A DNA stretch of 43,650 nt from Lachnospiraceae bacterium (GTDB lineage Bacteria > Bacillota > Clostridia > Lachnospirales > Lachnospiraceae), in the NCBI GenBank assembly GCA_017552985.1, contig JAFZNO010000069.1, positions 1 through 43,650 on the forward strand, read 5' to 3'. Made by a program: the position numbers and the translations under genes. The number at the start of each line of letters is the position of its first letter. The first letter of the stretch is position 1. Below, one piece after another: positions 24,332-33,086 of this stretch. The notes beneath the pieces are model-generated. The model ran no database searches, was not told the DNA's origin, and worked only from the letters and a program-made list of their open reading frames with translations.

Positions 24332-24367
24332 ATATGGGAATATTTTATGGCAAAAAGGAGAATCATT

Positions 24368-25618
24368 ATGGCAAACGTAAGACCTTTCCAGGCATTTCGT
24401 CCGGCTCCCGGCAGGGAAAAAGAAATCGCGGCACTTCCTTATGACGTTTACAACCGCCATGAGGCTTGCGAAGTAGTAAAACAGAATCCCGGATCCTTTC
24501 TCGCAATTGACCGTGCGGAGACTCAGTTTGGCTCCGAAGTGGATACCTATGCGCCGGAAGTTTATCAAAAGGCAAAGAGTATGCTCCGCGGATGGATTTC
24601 CGAGGGGAGATTTGTTCAGGAAGACAAGCCTTGCTATTATCTTTACGAGCAGGTGATGGACGGAAGAAGCCAGACCGGCATTGTGGCCTGTGCGTCCATA
24701 GATGATTATCAGAATAACGTGATCAAAAAGCATGAGAATACCCGTGCAGACAAGGAATTGGACCGCATCAACCACGTGGACGTATGCAACATGCAGACGG
24801 GCCCCATTTTCCTTGCTTACCGTGCAGGCGGAAAGCTTCGCGAGATCATTGCGGAGGAAAAGGCTAAGGCTCCCGCATGCGACTTTGTTTCAGAGGATGG
24901 CATTTCGCACAAGGTTTGGGTGATCGATCAGGACGACGTGATCAGCGAGATCCAGAAGGCATTTGAAAAGATTCCCGCAATCTATATCGCAGATGGCCAT
25001 CACAGATGCGCGTCTGCCGTAAAGGTTGGCCAGAAGAGAAGGGAAGCAAATCCTTCCTTCAGCGGAAACGAAGAGTATAACTATTTCCTTTCCGTACTGT
25101 TCCCTGACGAGGAGCTGAAAATCCTGGATTACAATCGTTTCGTAAAGGATTTGAACGGATTGTCCGAAGAGGCATTCCTTGCTAAGATCTCCGAAATGTT
25201 TGATATCACGCAGGATCCAAATGAGGATAAGCCCTATAGCCCCAAGAAGAAAGGCGAATTTGGCATGTTCCTGTCGGGAAGATGGTATTGCCTCAAGGCA
25301 AAGAAAGAGATCTTGAGCGATGATCCCGTAGAGGGACTGGACGTTTCCGTTCTTCAAAATCACCTTCTCTCCACGATACTTGGCATTGGTGATCCCAAGA
25401 CGGACAAGCGCATTGACTTTATTGGAGGCATCAGGGGCTTGAAGGAGCTTGAGAGAAGATGTGCAGAGATTCCCGGAAGCGTGGCATTTTCCATGTATCC
25501 CACCTCCATCCAGGAGCTGTTTGCAGTTGCTGACGCAGGCAGGTTAATGCCTCCGAAGTCGACTTGGTTTGAGCCCAAGCTTAGAAGTGGACTTTTCTTA
25601 CATGATTTATCTGAATAA
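24368..25618 (+). CDS. DUF1015 family protein
   Basis: This 416-residue protein matches the DUF1015 family by its MANVRPFQAFRP start, YDVYNRHEA, the invariant-looking IYIADGHHRCASA motif in the middle, and the CAEIPGSVAFSMYPTSIQELFAVAD region near the end (written here in part). The His-rich ADGHHR motif suggests a metal or phosphate active site, but no reaction is established to my knowledge. Members are often found beside serine-biosynthesis genes, as here with serC-serA 870 bases upstream. AAAAGGAG lies seven bases before the ATG at 24368, so the upstream ATG at 24347 is rejected. It appears to be the first gene of a long transcription unit. Confidence 0.92.
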   Translation: MANVRPFQAFRPAPGREKEIAALPYDVYNRHEACEVVKQNPGSFLAIDRAETQFGSEVDTYAPEVYQKAKSMLRGWISEGRFVQEDKPCYYLYEQVMDGRSQTGIVACASIDDYQNNVIKKHENTRADKELDRINHVDVCNMQTGPIFLAYRAGGKLREIIAEEKAKAPACDFVSEDGISHKVWVIDQDDVISEIQKAFEKIPAIYIADGHHRCASAVKVGQKRREANPSFSGNEEYNYFLSVLFPDEELKILDYNRFVKDLNGLSEEAFLAKISEMFDITQDPNEDKPYSPKKKGEFGMFLSGRWYCLKAKKEILSDDPVEGLDVSVLQNHLLSTILGIGDPKTDKRIDFIGGIRGLKELERRCAEIPGSVAFSMYPTSIQELFAVADAGRLMPPKSTWFEPKLRSGLFLHDLSE

Positions 25619-25673
25619 ACTGACCTAGGACGACGTGGCAGAGGAACCTGTCGGAAGGAAAGGGGTTAGAAGT

Positions 25674-28190
25674 ATGGATAAAAAACTGTATAAAGTAATG
25701 AATTGGCCTCTGATCGAAGAAATCGTATATTCGGAATCTGCAGACCCACATCGCATCCTTGGAACGCAAAAGGCCGGAAACAATACTTTGGTGCAGGCGT
25801 TTTTTCCCAATGCAAAAGAAGTGTACGTCCACTGGGTGGTAAAGGAAAAGGATAAGGAAACGGGGAAGTTCGCGGATTATGCCTATGACGCCAAGATGGA
25901 ACTGGCGGATGAAATGGGCTTCTTTGCCGCGCTGATCCCTGCAAAAAAGGTAGATTCCTATTACTTTAAGGTGATCGGAGAGGATGACCGCGAATGGAAA
26001 GTTGAGGATCCCTATCGTTTTGCTCCCGTGATCACGAAAGAGGATACGGAGAAGTTTAGAAACGGCATCCATTATGAGATCTATGAAAAGCTCGGCGCAC
26101 ATCCCATGACGATCGACGGCGTGGAAGGCGTTTTGTTTGCAGTTTGGGCACCCAATTGCATGCGCGTCAGCGTTGTCGGTGATTTTAATCACTGGGACGG
26201 ACGCGTGCATCAGATGAGAAGATTAGATGACGGCGGGATCTTTGAACTGTTTCTGCCTGGCGTTCCCGTTGGATCGAACTATAAGTTTGAAATGAAGCTT
26301 AAGAACGGAATTACGTTCCTCAAGGCGGATCCCTATGCGAATGCTGCACAGCTTAGGCCGAACACGGCTTCCGTCATAACGGATCTAAATGATTTCAAAT
26401 GGGAAGACCGGAAGTTTATAAAGGAGCGCAAAACGTTTCAGGCACAGGACGCGCCCATTAGCGTTTATGAATTATATCTCGGCTCCGTACTCGAAAGAAA
26501 AGATAAGGAGACCTATCCCAATTACCGTGAGATCGCTGCCGGCGTGATCAAATATGTAAAAGAGATGGGATATACTCACGTGGAACTGATGCCCGTCATG
26601 GAGCATCCCCTGGACGCATCCTGGGGCTATCAGGTGACTGGTTATTATGCGCCGACTTCCCGATACGGCAAGCCCGAAGATTTTATGTATTTCGTGAATG
26701 AATTACATAAAGCCGGAATTGGCGTGATCCTGGACTTTGTGCCCGCGCATTTTCCGAAGGATGACTATGGTCTCGCCGGTTTTGACGGAACCTGTCTTTA
26801 TGAGCATGCAGATCCCAGAAAGGGAGTTCATCCTCATTGGGGCACCTTGCTGTTTAATTACGGAAGACCGGAAGTATCTAATTTCTTGATCGCCAACGCA
26901 TTGTTCTGGGTGGAGAAATATCATGCGGACGGTATCCGCATGGATGCCGTTGCAAGCATGCTATACTTGGACTATGGCCGTAAAGACGGAGAGTGGCTTC
27001 CGAACATCTATGGCGGCAAGGAAAACTTGGAAGCCATTGAGATGATCAAGCACTTGAATTCCATTATGAAGAAGCGCAATCCCGGCGTTTTGACCATCGC
27101 TGAGGAGAGTACGGCCTTCCCTCTTGTTACCGGGGATCTCGACGAGGATGGCCTGGGCTTTGACCTCAAATGGAACATGGGCTTCATGAATGACTATTTG
27201 GATTATATTAAATATGATCCCTATTTCCGCGCGCATCATCACGGTGAGTTAACCTTCAGCATGATCTATGCCTATACGGAGAAGTTCATGCTTGTATTCT
27301 CACATGACGAGGTGGTACACGGTAAATCCAGCATGTTGGGCAAAATGCCCGGGATGCGGGATCAGAAATTTGCGAACCTGCGCCTTACCTATGCATTTAT
27401 GATGACGCATCCTGGGAAAAAGCTTCTTTTCATGGGGCAGGACGTTGGAGAATTTGACGAATGGAATGAAGAGCGCGCCGTGGAGTGGAATCTGTTGGAG
27501 TATCCCGGCCATCAGGGCGTCAATAAGCTGATGAAGGATCTGAACGCGTTATATAAGACCCAGAAGCCTTTATATGAACTGGATAATGACCCTGACGGCT
27601 TTGAATGGATCAATAACATTTCCGCAAATGACTGTTATCTGACCTATGCAAGAAGAGGAAAGAATAAAAATGACGTGCTTTTGGTGATCGCTAATTATTC
27701 AGGCATTGAGCAGGTGATCACGACGGGCGTTCCCATTCCCGGAAAGTATAAGGAGCTTTTGAATACGGACAGTAAGGAGTATGACGGAAGCGGCATGGTA
27801 AATCCGAAACCCATTTCTTCCCAGGAAGTGGAGTGGGACGACAGGGCGGAATCCATTACGGTAAAAATGGCGCCTCTTTCCATGACGATCTTGGAATACG
27901 TGCCGTTTAGCAAGGCAGACTTAAAGCGCAGGGAAGAGATGAAGGCGCTGATCGCTGCGAAGGAAGCGCTTCGCCTCACGCAGGAAGCGGAAAAGCTTGC
28001 ACAGGACGCTGCGTCTCAGGCGGCAGAGCGTGCACGCCTGCTGGAAAGACAGATGAAAGAAGCGAAAATTGCCGAAAAGCTTGCGAAGGAAAATCTCGAA
28101 AAGGCCAAGAATAATACGGCAGATGCCATGAATCTGGTACGGGAAGAATCCTCTAAGCTTGATGGCAAGAAGGCAAAGAAGGTGGATTAA
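25674..28190 (+). CDS. glgB: 1,4-alpha-glucan branching enzyme with C-terminal coiled coil
   Basis: This enzyme (838 residues) introduces alpha-1,6 branches into glycogen. It has the long N-terminal form: an N1 domain (about 1-110), a CBM48 domain (about 125-215, VSVVGDFNHWDGR), a GH13 catalytic barrel (about 250-620) with DGIRMDAVASML (nucleophile Asp424) and TIAEEST (acid/base Glu477), then the beta C-domain to about 745. The last ~85 residues are an Ala/Lys/Glu-rich coiled coil (AAKEALRLTQEAEKLAQDAA) not part of ordinary GlgB. AAGGGG precedes the ATG at 25674. The mscS gene begins two bases after its stop. No other glycogen gene is in the window. Confidence 0.95.
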   Translation: MDKKLYKVMNWPLIEEIVYSESADPHRILGTQKAGNNTLVQAFFPNAKEVYVHWVVKEKDKETGKFADYAYDAKMELADEMGFFAALIPAKKVDSYYFKVIGEDDREWKVEDPYRFAPVITKEDTEKFRNGIHYEIYEKLGAHPMTIDGVEGVLFAVWAPNCMRVSVVGDFNHWDGRVHQMRRLDDGGIFELFLPGVPVGSNYKFEMKLKNGITFLKADPYANAAQLRPNTASVITDLNDFKWEDRKFIKERKTFQAQDAPISVYELYLGSVLERKDKETYPNYREIAAGVIKYVKEMGYTHVELMPVMEHPLDASWGYQVTGYYAPTSRYGKPEDFMYFVNELHKAGIGVILDFVPAHFPKDDYGLAGFDGTCLYEHADPRKGVHPHWGTLLFNYGRPEVSNFLIANALFWVEKYHADGIRMDAVASMLYLDYGRKDGEWLPNIYGGKENLEAIEMIKHLNSIMKKRNPGVLTIAEESTAFPLVTGDLDEDGLGFDLKWNMGFMNDYLDYIKYDPYFRAHHHGELTFSMIYAYTEKFMLVFSHDEVVHGKSSMLGKMPGMRDQKFANLRLTYAFMMTHPGKKLLFMGQDVGEFDEWNEERAVEWNLLEYPGHQGVNKLMKDLNALYKTQKPLYELDNDPDGFEWINNISANDCYLTYARRGKNKNDVLLVIANYSGIEQVITTGVPIPGKYKELLNTDSKEYDGSGMVNPKPISSQEVEWDDRAESITVKMAPLSMTILEYVPFSKADLKRREEMKALIAAKEALRLTQEAEKLAQDAASQAAERARLLERQMKEAKIAEKLAKENLEKAKNNTADAMNLVREESSKLDGKKAKKVD

Positions 28191-28191
28191 A

Positions 28192-29040
28192 TTGACAAAA
28201 GAAGAATTAGATGCTTTTTTTACGACTGGGGTTAGCGGTTCCGTAATCCAATTATTGCTTCGCGTCTTGATCACCATCGTCATTTTACTGATCGGCATTC
28301 GCGTGATCAAGGTGGTACTTAAACTGGTTCAGAGGTCGATGGAGAAAGCCAAGGCGGAACGCGGCGTCATCACGTTTGTGATCTCTTTCCTGAGAGTTGC
28401 GCTCTACGTCGTTTTAGCTTTCATGATCGCTTCGAGGCTGGGAGTTGACGCGGCAAGCATCGTTGCCTTGCTTGGTTCAGCCGGCGTAGCCATTGGCTTG
28501 GCCATCCAGGGAAGCCTCTCAAACTTCGCAGGAGGCGTTTTGATACTGTTGGTCAAGCCCTTTAAGGTAGGAGATTACATCATTGATTCTACAGGTAAAG
28601 AGGGCTTTGTAACGGAGATCCAGATCATTTACACAAAGCTTCAGACCGTAGACAATAAACTGATCGTGCTTCCCAATGGCAATCTGGCAAACAACAGCAT
28701 CACCAACGTTACGGCGGAAAAGACCAGAAGAATTGACATTCCGCTGCAGATCTCTTATGGCTCTGACATTCAGGAAGCGAAGGAAGTATTGCAGGAGATG
28801 CTCGAAGAGAGTGAATATACCATAAAGGAGCAGGTGATCCGGGTTGTGGTTGACGCGCTGGAAGACAGCGGCGTAAAGCTTTTGATGCATTGTTGGGTAA
28901 AGAGCGCTGATTATTGGCCAGCAAAGTGGGATCTCACGGAGAAGGCAAAGCTTACGCTTGACAAGAATGGCATTGAGATTCCGTTCCCTCAGATGGACGT
29001 GCATTTGAAGGATACTCCTGCTAAGACCGAAGCAAAATAA
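28192..29040 (+). CDS. MscS-family mechanosensitive channel
   Basis: This 282-residue membrane protein has two to three N-terminal spans (about 14-36, 60-83 and the pore helix), then the MscS beta domain. The pore-lining helix AALLGSAGVAIGLAIQG-type sequence (seen as VALLGSAGVAIGLAIQ) and the following SLSNFAGGVLILLVKPFKVGDYI are strong MscS signatures, as is VTNVTAEKTRRID-type sequence. I take the TTG at 28192 as start because AAGGTGG ends six bases before it; the protein then begins MTKEELDAFF. It starts directly after glgB, implying co-transcription. It would release solutes on osmotic downshock. Confidence 0.93.
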   Translation: MTKEELDAFFTTGVSGSVIQLLLRVLITIVILLIGIRVIKVVLKLVQRSMEKAKAERGVITFVISFLRVALYVVLAFMIASRLGVDAASIVALLGSAGVAIGLAIQGSLSNFAGGVLILLVKPFKVGDYIIDSTGKEGFVTEIQIIYTKLQTVDNKLIVLPNGNLANNSITNVTAEKTRRIDIPLQISYGSDIQEAKEVLQEMLEESEYTIKEQVIRVVVDALEDSGVKLLMHCWVKSADYWPAKWDLTEKAKLTLDKNGIEIPFPQMDVHLKDTPAKTEAK

Positions 29041-29063
29041 TACAGAAAGGACAGGCCCTAAAA

Positions 29064-29798
29064 ATGATTTTGAGTGGTCACCAGCCGAATTATTTACCCT
29101 ATCCGGGATTGATCGGCAAAATTCTATTTTCAGATAAGTTTATTTACGTTAGCAACGTTCAGTTGGAGAAAAAGAGCTGGCAGAACCGTAACCGCCTTCG
29201 CGGCGCGAATGGCGAGATCGTATTGACCGTTCCGGTATTGACGAAGGGGAAGTTTGACCAGAAGATTTCGGAGGCCCAGATCAACAATACGGAGAACTGG
29301 CGCCAAAAGCATTTATCCACGATCCAGTTAAATTACAAGAAAACGCCTTTTTACAATGACTATATTGGATTCTTTGAGGATCTCTATTCCAAGGAATGGA
29401 ATTCCTTAAACGAATTAGACATTTACGTCATGAACTTTATCCTGAAGGACCTAGGGATCAAGACGGAAATTTACTATGACACGGATTTCCAGTTTGAGGG
29501 TGCAAAGACGGATCTTCTCGTCGACATGACTAAGAAGCTGCAATGTGATACCTACCTTTCCAACAAGGGAAGCGAGAATTACGTGGACATACCGTCCTTT
29601 ACGAAGGAAGGCTTAAACCACTGGTATCTTGATTACAAGGGCGTTCAGTACCGTCAGGCATTCCGCCCGTTTGTGCCGTATCTTTCCATCTTTGACATGC
29701 TGTTTAATCTTGGAAAGAATGAGACATACGCCATTATTTCTGACAAAAACAATTATACCTTTAGCGAATTAAACGAAAAGATCAAGGAAGAAGAATGA
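29064..29798 (+). CDS. WbqC-like family protein
   Basis: This 244-residue soluble protein matches the WbqC-like family: MILSGHQPNYLPYPGLIGKI at the start, followed by NVQLEKKSWQNRNR, and WRQKHLSTIQLNYKKTPFY. Family members occur in O-antigen and other sugar-modification clusters; the biochemical role is not well established. It lies 23 bases after mscS and its stop overlaps the pseF start by four bases (ATGA at 29795), so it belongs to the same transcript and probably to the same nonulosonic-acid or glycan pathway. Confidence 0.88.
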   Translation: MILSGHQPNYLPYPGLIGKILFSDKFIYVSNVQLEKKSWQNRNRLRGANGEIVLTVPVLTKGKFDQKISEAQINNTENWRQKHLSTIQLNYKKTPFYNDYIGFFEDLYSKEWNSLNELDIYVMNFILKDLGIKTEIYYDTDFQFEGAKTDLLVDMTKKLQCDTYLSNKGSENYVDIPSFTKEGLNHWYLDYKGVQYRQAFRPFVPYLSIFDMLFNLGKNETYAIISDKNNYTFSELNEKIKEEE

Positions 29799-30490
29799 GT
29801 ACGATAGCAATTATCACCGCCAGGGGCGGAAGTAAGCGGATCCCGCATAAAAACATTAAGGAATTCATGGGAAAGCCCATTCTATGTTACGGAATTGAGG
29901 CAGCCATTGCCTCAGAAGCCTTTGATGAAGTCATGGTTTCAACGGATGACGTAGAGATTGCCGAAATCGCTAGAAAGGCCGGAGCAAAGGTTCCTTTCAT
30001 GAGAAGCGAGGAAACCTCTTCTGATTATGCAACGACGGCTGATGCGATCCGGGAGGTACTGACGGAGTATCAAAAGAGGGGCATGACCTTTACGGAGGCG
30101 GCCGTGATCTATCCGACGGCGCCGTTTATCACGGCTGGGAAGCTCCGGGACGGAATGAAGCTTTTGAGGGATATGGATGCGGATTCCGTGTTGCCCGTGG
30201 TTCGTTTTTCCTTCCCGCCGCAGCGCGCTTTTTACGTACGTGACGGAAAGCTTGGCTTCTTTCACGAGGAATACAAGAATTGCCGCAGCCAGGACTTGGA
30301 GCCTTATTATCATGATTGCGGTCAATATTGTTGCTTTAAGACGGCAACCTTTCTGGAAAAGGGTTCCCTAGTGACGGAAAAAACCTATGCACAGGTTTTC
30401 CCGGAATCTGAAGTGCAGGACATAGACACGCTTGAGGACTGGAAGATCGCAGAGATCAAATATGCCATGATGAAGGAAAAAAATTCATGA
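29795..30490 (+). CDS. pseF: Pseudaminic acid cytidylyltransferase
   Basis: This enzyme (231 residues) activates pseudaminic acid with CTP to CMP-pseudaminic acid. The nucleotide-binding start IAIITARGGSKRIPHKNIK is shared with NeuA-type enzymes; EVMVSTDDVEIAEIARKAGA and SSDYATT also fit. The neighbours decide the sugar: pseI, pseG and a PseH-like acetyltransferase follow. It overlaps both neighbours by four bases, consistent with coupled translation. Legionaminic or sialic acid specificity is less likely because the synthase next door is PseI-like. Confidence 0.9.
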   Translation: MSTIAIITARGGSKRIPHKNIKEFMGKPILCYGIEAAIASEAFDEVMVSTDDVEIAEIARKAGAKVPFMRSEETSSDYATTADAIREVLTEYQKRGMTFTEAAVIYPTAPFITAGKLRDGMKLLRDMDADSVLPVVRFSFPPQRAFYVRDGKLGFFHEEYKNCRSQDLEPYYHDCGQYCCFKTATFLEKGSLVTEKTYAQVFPESEVQDIDTLEDWKIAEIKYAMMKEKNS

Positions 30491-31542
30491 AGATCAGATT
30501 AAATCAGACAATGGTAGGGGAAGGTTCCCCGGTTTACGTCATTGCGGAAATGAGCGCCAATCACGGCGGAGACCTGCAAAGAGCGAAAGACATTATCTAT
30601 GCTGCCAAGGAAGCGGGCGCTGATTGCGTTAAGATTCAGACCTACACGGCCGATACGATCACCTTGGATTGTGACAATCCCTATTTTAAGATCACAAGCG
30701 GTCCCTGGCAGAAAGAGAATACGCTACATCAGCTCTATAGCCTTGCCTATACGCCCTGGGAATGGCATGAAGAATTGTTTGCCGAGGCAAAAAAGGTTGG
30801 GATCGACATGTTTTCCACGCCTTTTGACAATTCAGCGGTTGATTATCTGGAAAAACTGGACGTGCCGTTTTATAAGATCGCTTCACCGGAATTGGTTGAC
30901 GTGCCGTTGATCGAGTACGTTGCCTCAAAGCACAAGCCCATCATCATGTCCACGGGCATGGGGACTGAGGAAGAAATATGGGATGCGGTAAATGCCATTA
31001 GAAATCAGGGGAATGAAGACATTATCCTGCTTCGCTGCGCCGTGTCTTATCCCGCGGTTACGGATGAGATGAAACTGATGACAATGAAGGACATGGGCGA
31101 ACGCTTTGGCGTTCTGTACGGTCTTTCGGATCATTCCTTTGGGAGCGTTGGACCCGTTGTCGCAACGGCACTCGGCGCCAGCGTGATCGAAAAACATTTT
31201 TGCCTAAGCAGAAAGATTCAAACGCCAGATTCCGCCTTCTCCATGGAGAAGGAAGAGTTCGCCGAGATGGTGAAAGCCATCCGTCAGGCGGAAAGGGCCG
31301 TGGGAGAAGTGAAATACGGTCCCACCAGCCAGGAAGAAGGAAACGTAAAATATAGGAAATCCCTGTTTGCGTCTGCACCGATCAAAAAGGGAGAGACGTT
31401 CACTTGGGATAACGTGAAGTCCGTTAGGCCTGCTGCCGGCGTAAAACCTAAGTTTTACCCCGAGTTTATCGGCAAGAAGGCCAGCGTTGACGTTGCATTT
31501 GGAACCCCGTTGACATTTGATATGATCGAGAAGAAATCATGA
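30487..31542 (+). CDS. pseI: Pseudaminic acid synthase
   Basis: This NeuB-family enzyme (351 residues) condenses 2,4-diacetamido-2,4,6-trideoxy-L-altrose with phosphoenolpyruvate. EMSANHGGDLQRAKDII is the PseI variant of the N-terminal motif (sialate and legionaminate synthases have GxNHNG here). MFSTPFDNSAVDYL, YKIASPELVD, IMSTGMGTEEEI, SDHSFG and VIEKHFCLSR follow in the NeuB barrel; the C-terminal antifreeze-like (SAF) domain spans about 290-350 (RKSLFASAPIKKGETF). Four-base overlaps on both sides. Confidence 0.95.
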   Translation: MKIRLNQTMVGEGSPVYVIAEMSANHGGDLQRAKDIIYAAKEAGADCVKIQTYTADTITLDCDNPYFKITSGPWQKENTLHQLYSLAYTPWEWHEELFAEAKKVGIDMFSTPFDNSAVDYLEKLDVPFYKIASPELVDVPLIEYVASKHKPIIMSTGMGTEEEIWDAVNAIRNQGNEDIILLRCAVSYPAVTDEMKLMTMKDMGERFGVLYGLSDHSFGSVGPVVATALGASVIEKHFCLSRKIQTPDSAFSMEKEEFAEMVKAIRQAERAVGEVKYGPTSQEEGNVKYRKSLFASAPIKKGETFTWDNVKSVRPAAGVKPKFYPEFIGKKASVDVAFGTPLTFDMIEKKS

Positions 31543-32546
31543 TTGCCATTCGCGCTGACGTAAACAACATCATAGCTTCCGGACACATTACCAGATGTCT
31601 CGTGATCGCGGAAGAAATCATGGCCATGGGAGAAGAGTGCTTGTTTATTTCTTCCGACGATGGCATAAAACCCTTCTTAGAAAATAAGGGCGTGCAGCTT
31701 GAGATCCTTGACGCCGACTGGAAGGAAAAGGAAAAGGAATTGCCTAAGCTTCTGGAGTTATTGGAGCGTTATGGCATTCAAAAGATCCTGGTAGACAGCT
31801 ATCAGGTCACGGAAAACTATTTCCGGGAGCTTAGCCGCCACGTGAGCATCACTTATTTTGACGAATTGGGATATATGGGATTTGGATATTGCAAGAATCT
31901 GATCAATGGCATGATCGCACCGCCCAACTATATGGCATGCGTCGGGAATGCCCTTTTAGGCCCTGCCTTTGTGCCGCTCCGGAAGGAATTCCAGGGACTG
32001 CCTAAAAAACAAACAAACCAATCATTAAAAACCATTTTGATCTCATCCGGAGGCAGTGATCCCTATGACTTTTTGGGTTGTTTTCTTAGAAGATGGGAGG
32101 AGGAACCTGTCTTAAGTGACGTTGGGTTTGAAGTGATTGTTGGCGCATTGAATGCCAGGAAGGAAGAATTAAGGCGTTTAGAGAACGATCAGATTAAGAT
32201 TTACGTGAATACAAACAAAATGAGTGAGCTCCTATGGAATGCAGACCTTGCCGTTTTGGCAGGCGGCATGACGCTCTATGAGGCCTGTGCCTGCGGGACG
32301 CCTGGAATCACCTACGGAATGGCGGATAATCAGTTGGAGCAGTGTAAGGCGTTTGACCGTCTTGACATCATGCCCTATGCCGGTGACGTAAGGGACGGCA
32401 TGGACGTGGCATTGGATCACGTGTTTGAAAAAATAAAAGAACTGACTGATTCCGGCGTTAGGGAAAGCCTTACGCGGAAAATGCAGTCACTTGTGGACGG
32501 AAACGGCGCGAAACGGATTGCAGGAGCAATCATAAAAGGTGCCTGA
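31539..32546 (+). CDS. pseG: UDP-2,4-diacetamido-2,4,6-trideoxy-altropyranose hydrolase
   Basis: This 335-residue GT-B-fold enzyme removes UDP from the nucleotide sugar to release the PseI substrate. It begins IAIRADVNNIIASGHITRCL, matching the PseG RAD...GHxxRCL motif, and has ILISSGGSDPYDFLG and AVLAGGMTLYEACACGTPGI typical of the UDP-sugar-binding half. It overlaps pseI by four bases. The GNAT gene follows after 18 bases. Position in the pse order supports the function strongly. Confidence 0.9.
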   Translation: MIAIRADVNNIIASGHITRCLVIAEEIMAMGEECLFISSDDGIKPFLENKGVQLEILDADWKEKEKELPKLLELLERYGIQKILVDSYQVTENYFRELSRHVSITYFDELGYMGFGYCKNLINGMIAPPNYMACVGNALLGPAFVPLRKEFQGLPKKQTNQSLKTILISSGGSDPYDFLGCFLRRWEEEPVLSDVGFEVIVGALNARKEELRRLENDQIKIYVNTNKMSELLWNADLAVLAGGMTLYEACACGTPGITYGMADNQLEQCKAFDRLDIMPYAGDVRDGMDVALDHVFEKIKELTDSGVRESLTRKMQSLVDGNGAKRIAGAIIKGA

Positions 32547-32564
32547 GGTAAGAGAGGAATGGAC

Positions 32565-33071
32565 ATGATCGAGGGAAAGATCGTAAAACTGCGCGGTTTG
32601 AAAAAAGAAGATAAGGCACTGATCTATGAATGGGTGAACAGAAAAGACCTGAGAGATAAGATGGGAACGGTTTGGCCCGTGTCGGAATGCGAGCATGAGC
32701 AATGGTTCGAGAACATGTGTCTTTCAAAAGAGCCCAAAATCTTTGCCATTGAATTCGAGGGAAGATGCATTGGGACGATCGGCTTAAAGGAATTCGACCG
32801 CGTCAACGGCAACGTGGAAATGTACGTAAGGATCGGAGATGATTCCGCACGCGGCAAAGGCTGCGGACGCGATGCAGTGGTGGCCATGTCCGATTATTGC
32901 TTTGATCATTTGAATTTTCATAAGACATACATGCACGTGCATGCAAGCAATGAAACTGCGATCCGCTGTTATGAAGCAGCCGGGTTTACTTGCGAAGGCT
33001 GTTTGAAAGAGCATAATTTCGTGAATGGCCATTACGAGGACGTGCTTGTCATGGGAAGGATCAAAAAGTAG
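32565..33071 (+). CDS. pseH: GNAT acetyltransferase, probably PseH
   Basis: This GNAT acetyltransferase (168 residues) likely performs the N-acetylation step at C4 in pseudaminic acid synthesis. It starts MIEGKIVKLRGLKKEDKALI and has the acetyl-CoA-binding region RIGDDSARGKGCGRDAV and NETAIRCYEAAGFTCEGCL. The ATG at 32565 is chosen over that at 32559 because AGAGAGGA ends directly at 32558, leaving no spacing for the first ATG but six bases for the second. Being between pseG and a glycosyltransferase, PseH is the natural assignment; RimJ-like proteins share the same fold. Confidence 0.82.
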   Translation: MIEGKIVKLRGLKKEDKALIYEWVNRKDLRDKMGTVWPVSECEHEQWFENMCLSKEPKIFAIEFEGRCIGTIGLKEFDRVNGNVEMYVRIGDDSARGKGCGRDAVVAMSDYCFDHLNFHKTYMHVHASNETAIRCYEAAGFTCEGCLKEHNFVNGHYEDVLVMGRIKK

Positions 33072-33086
33072 AAAGCGGTAGAGAAA

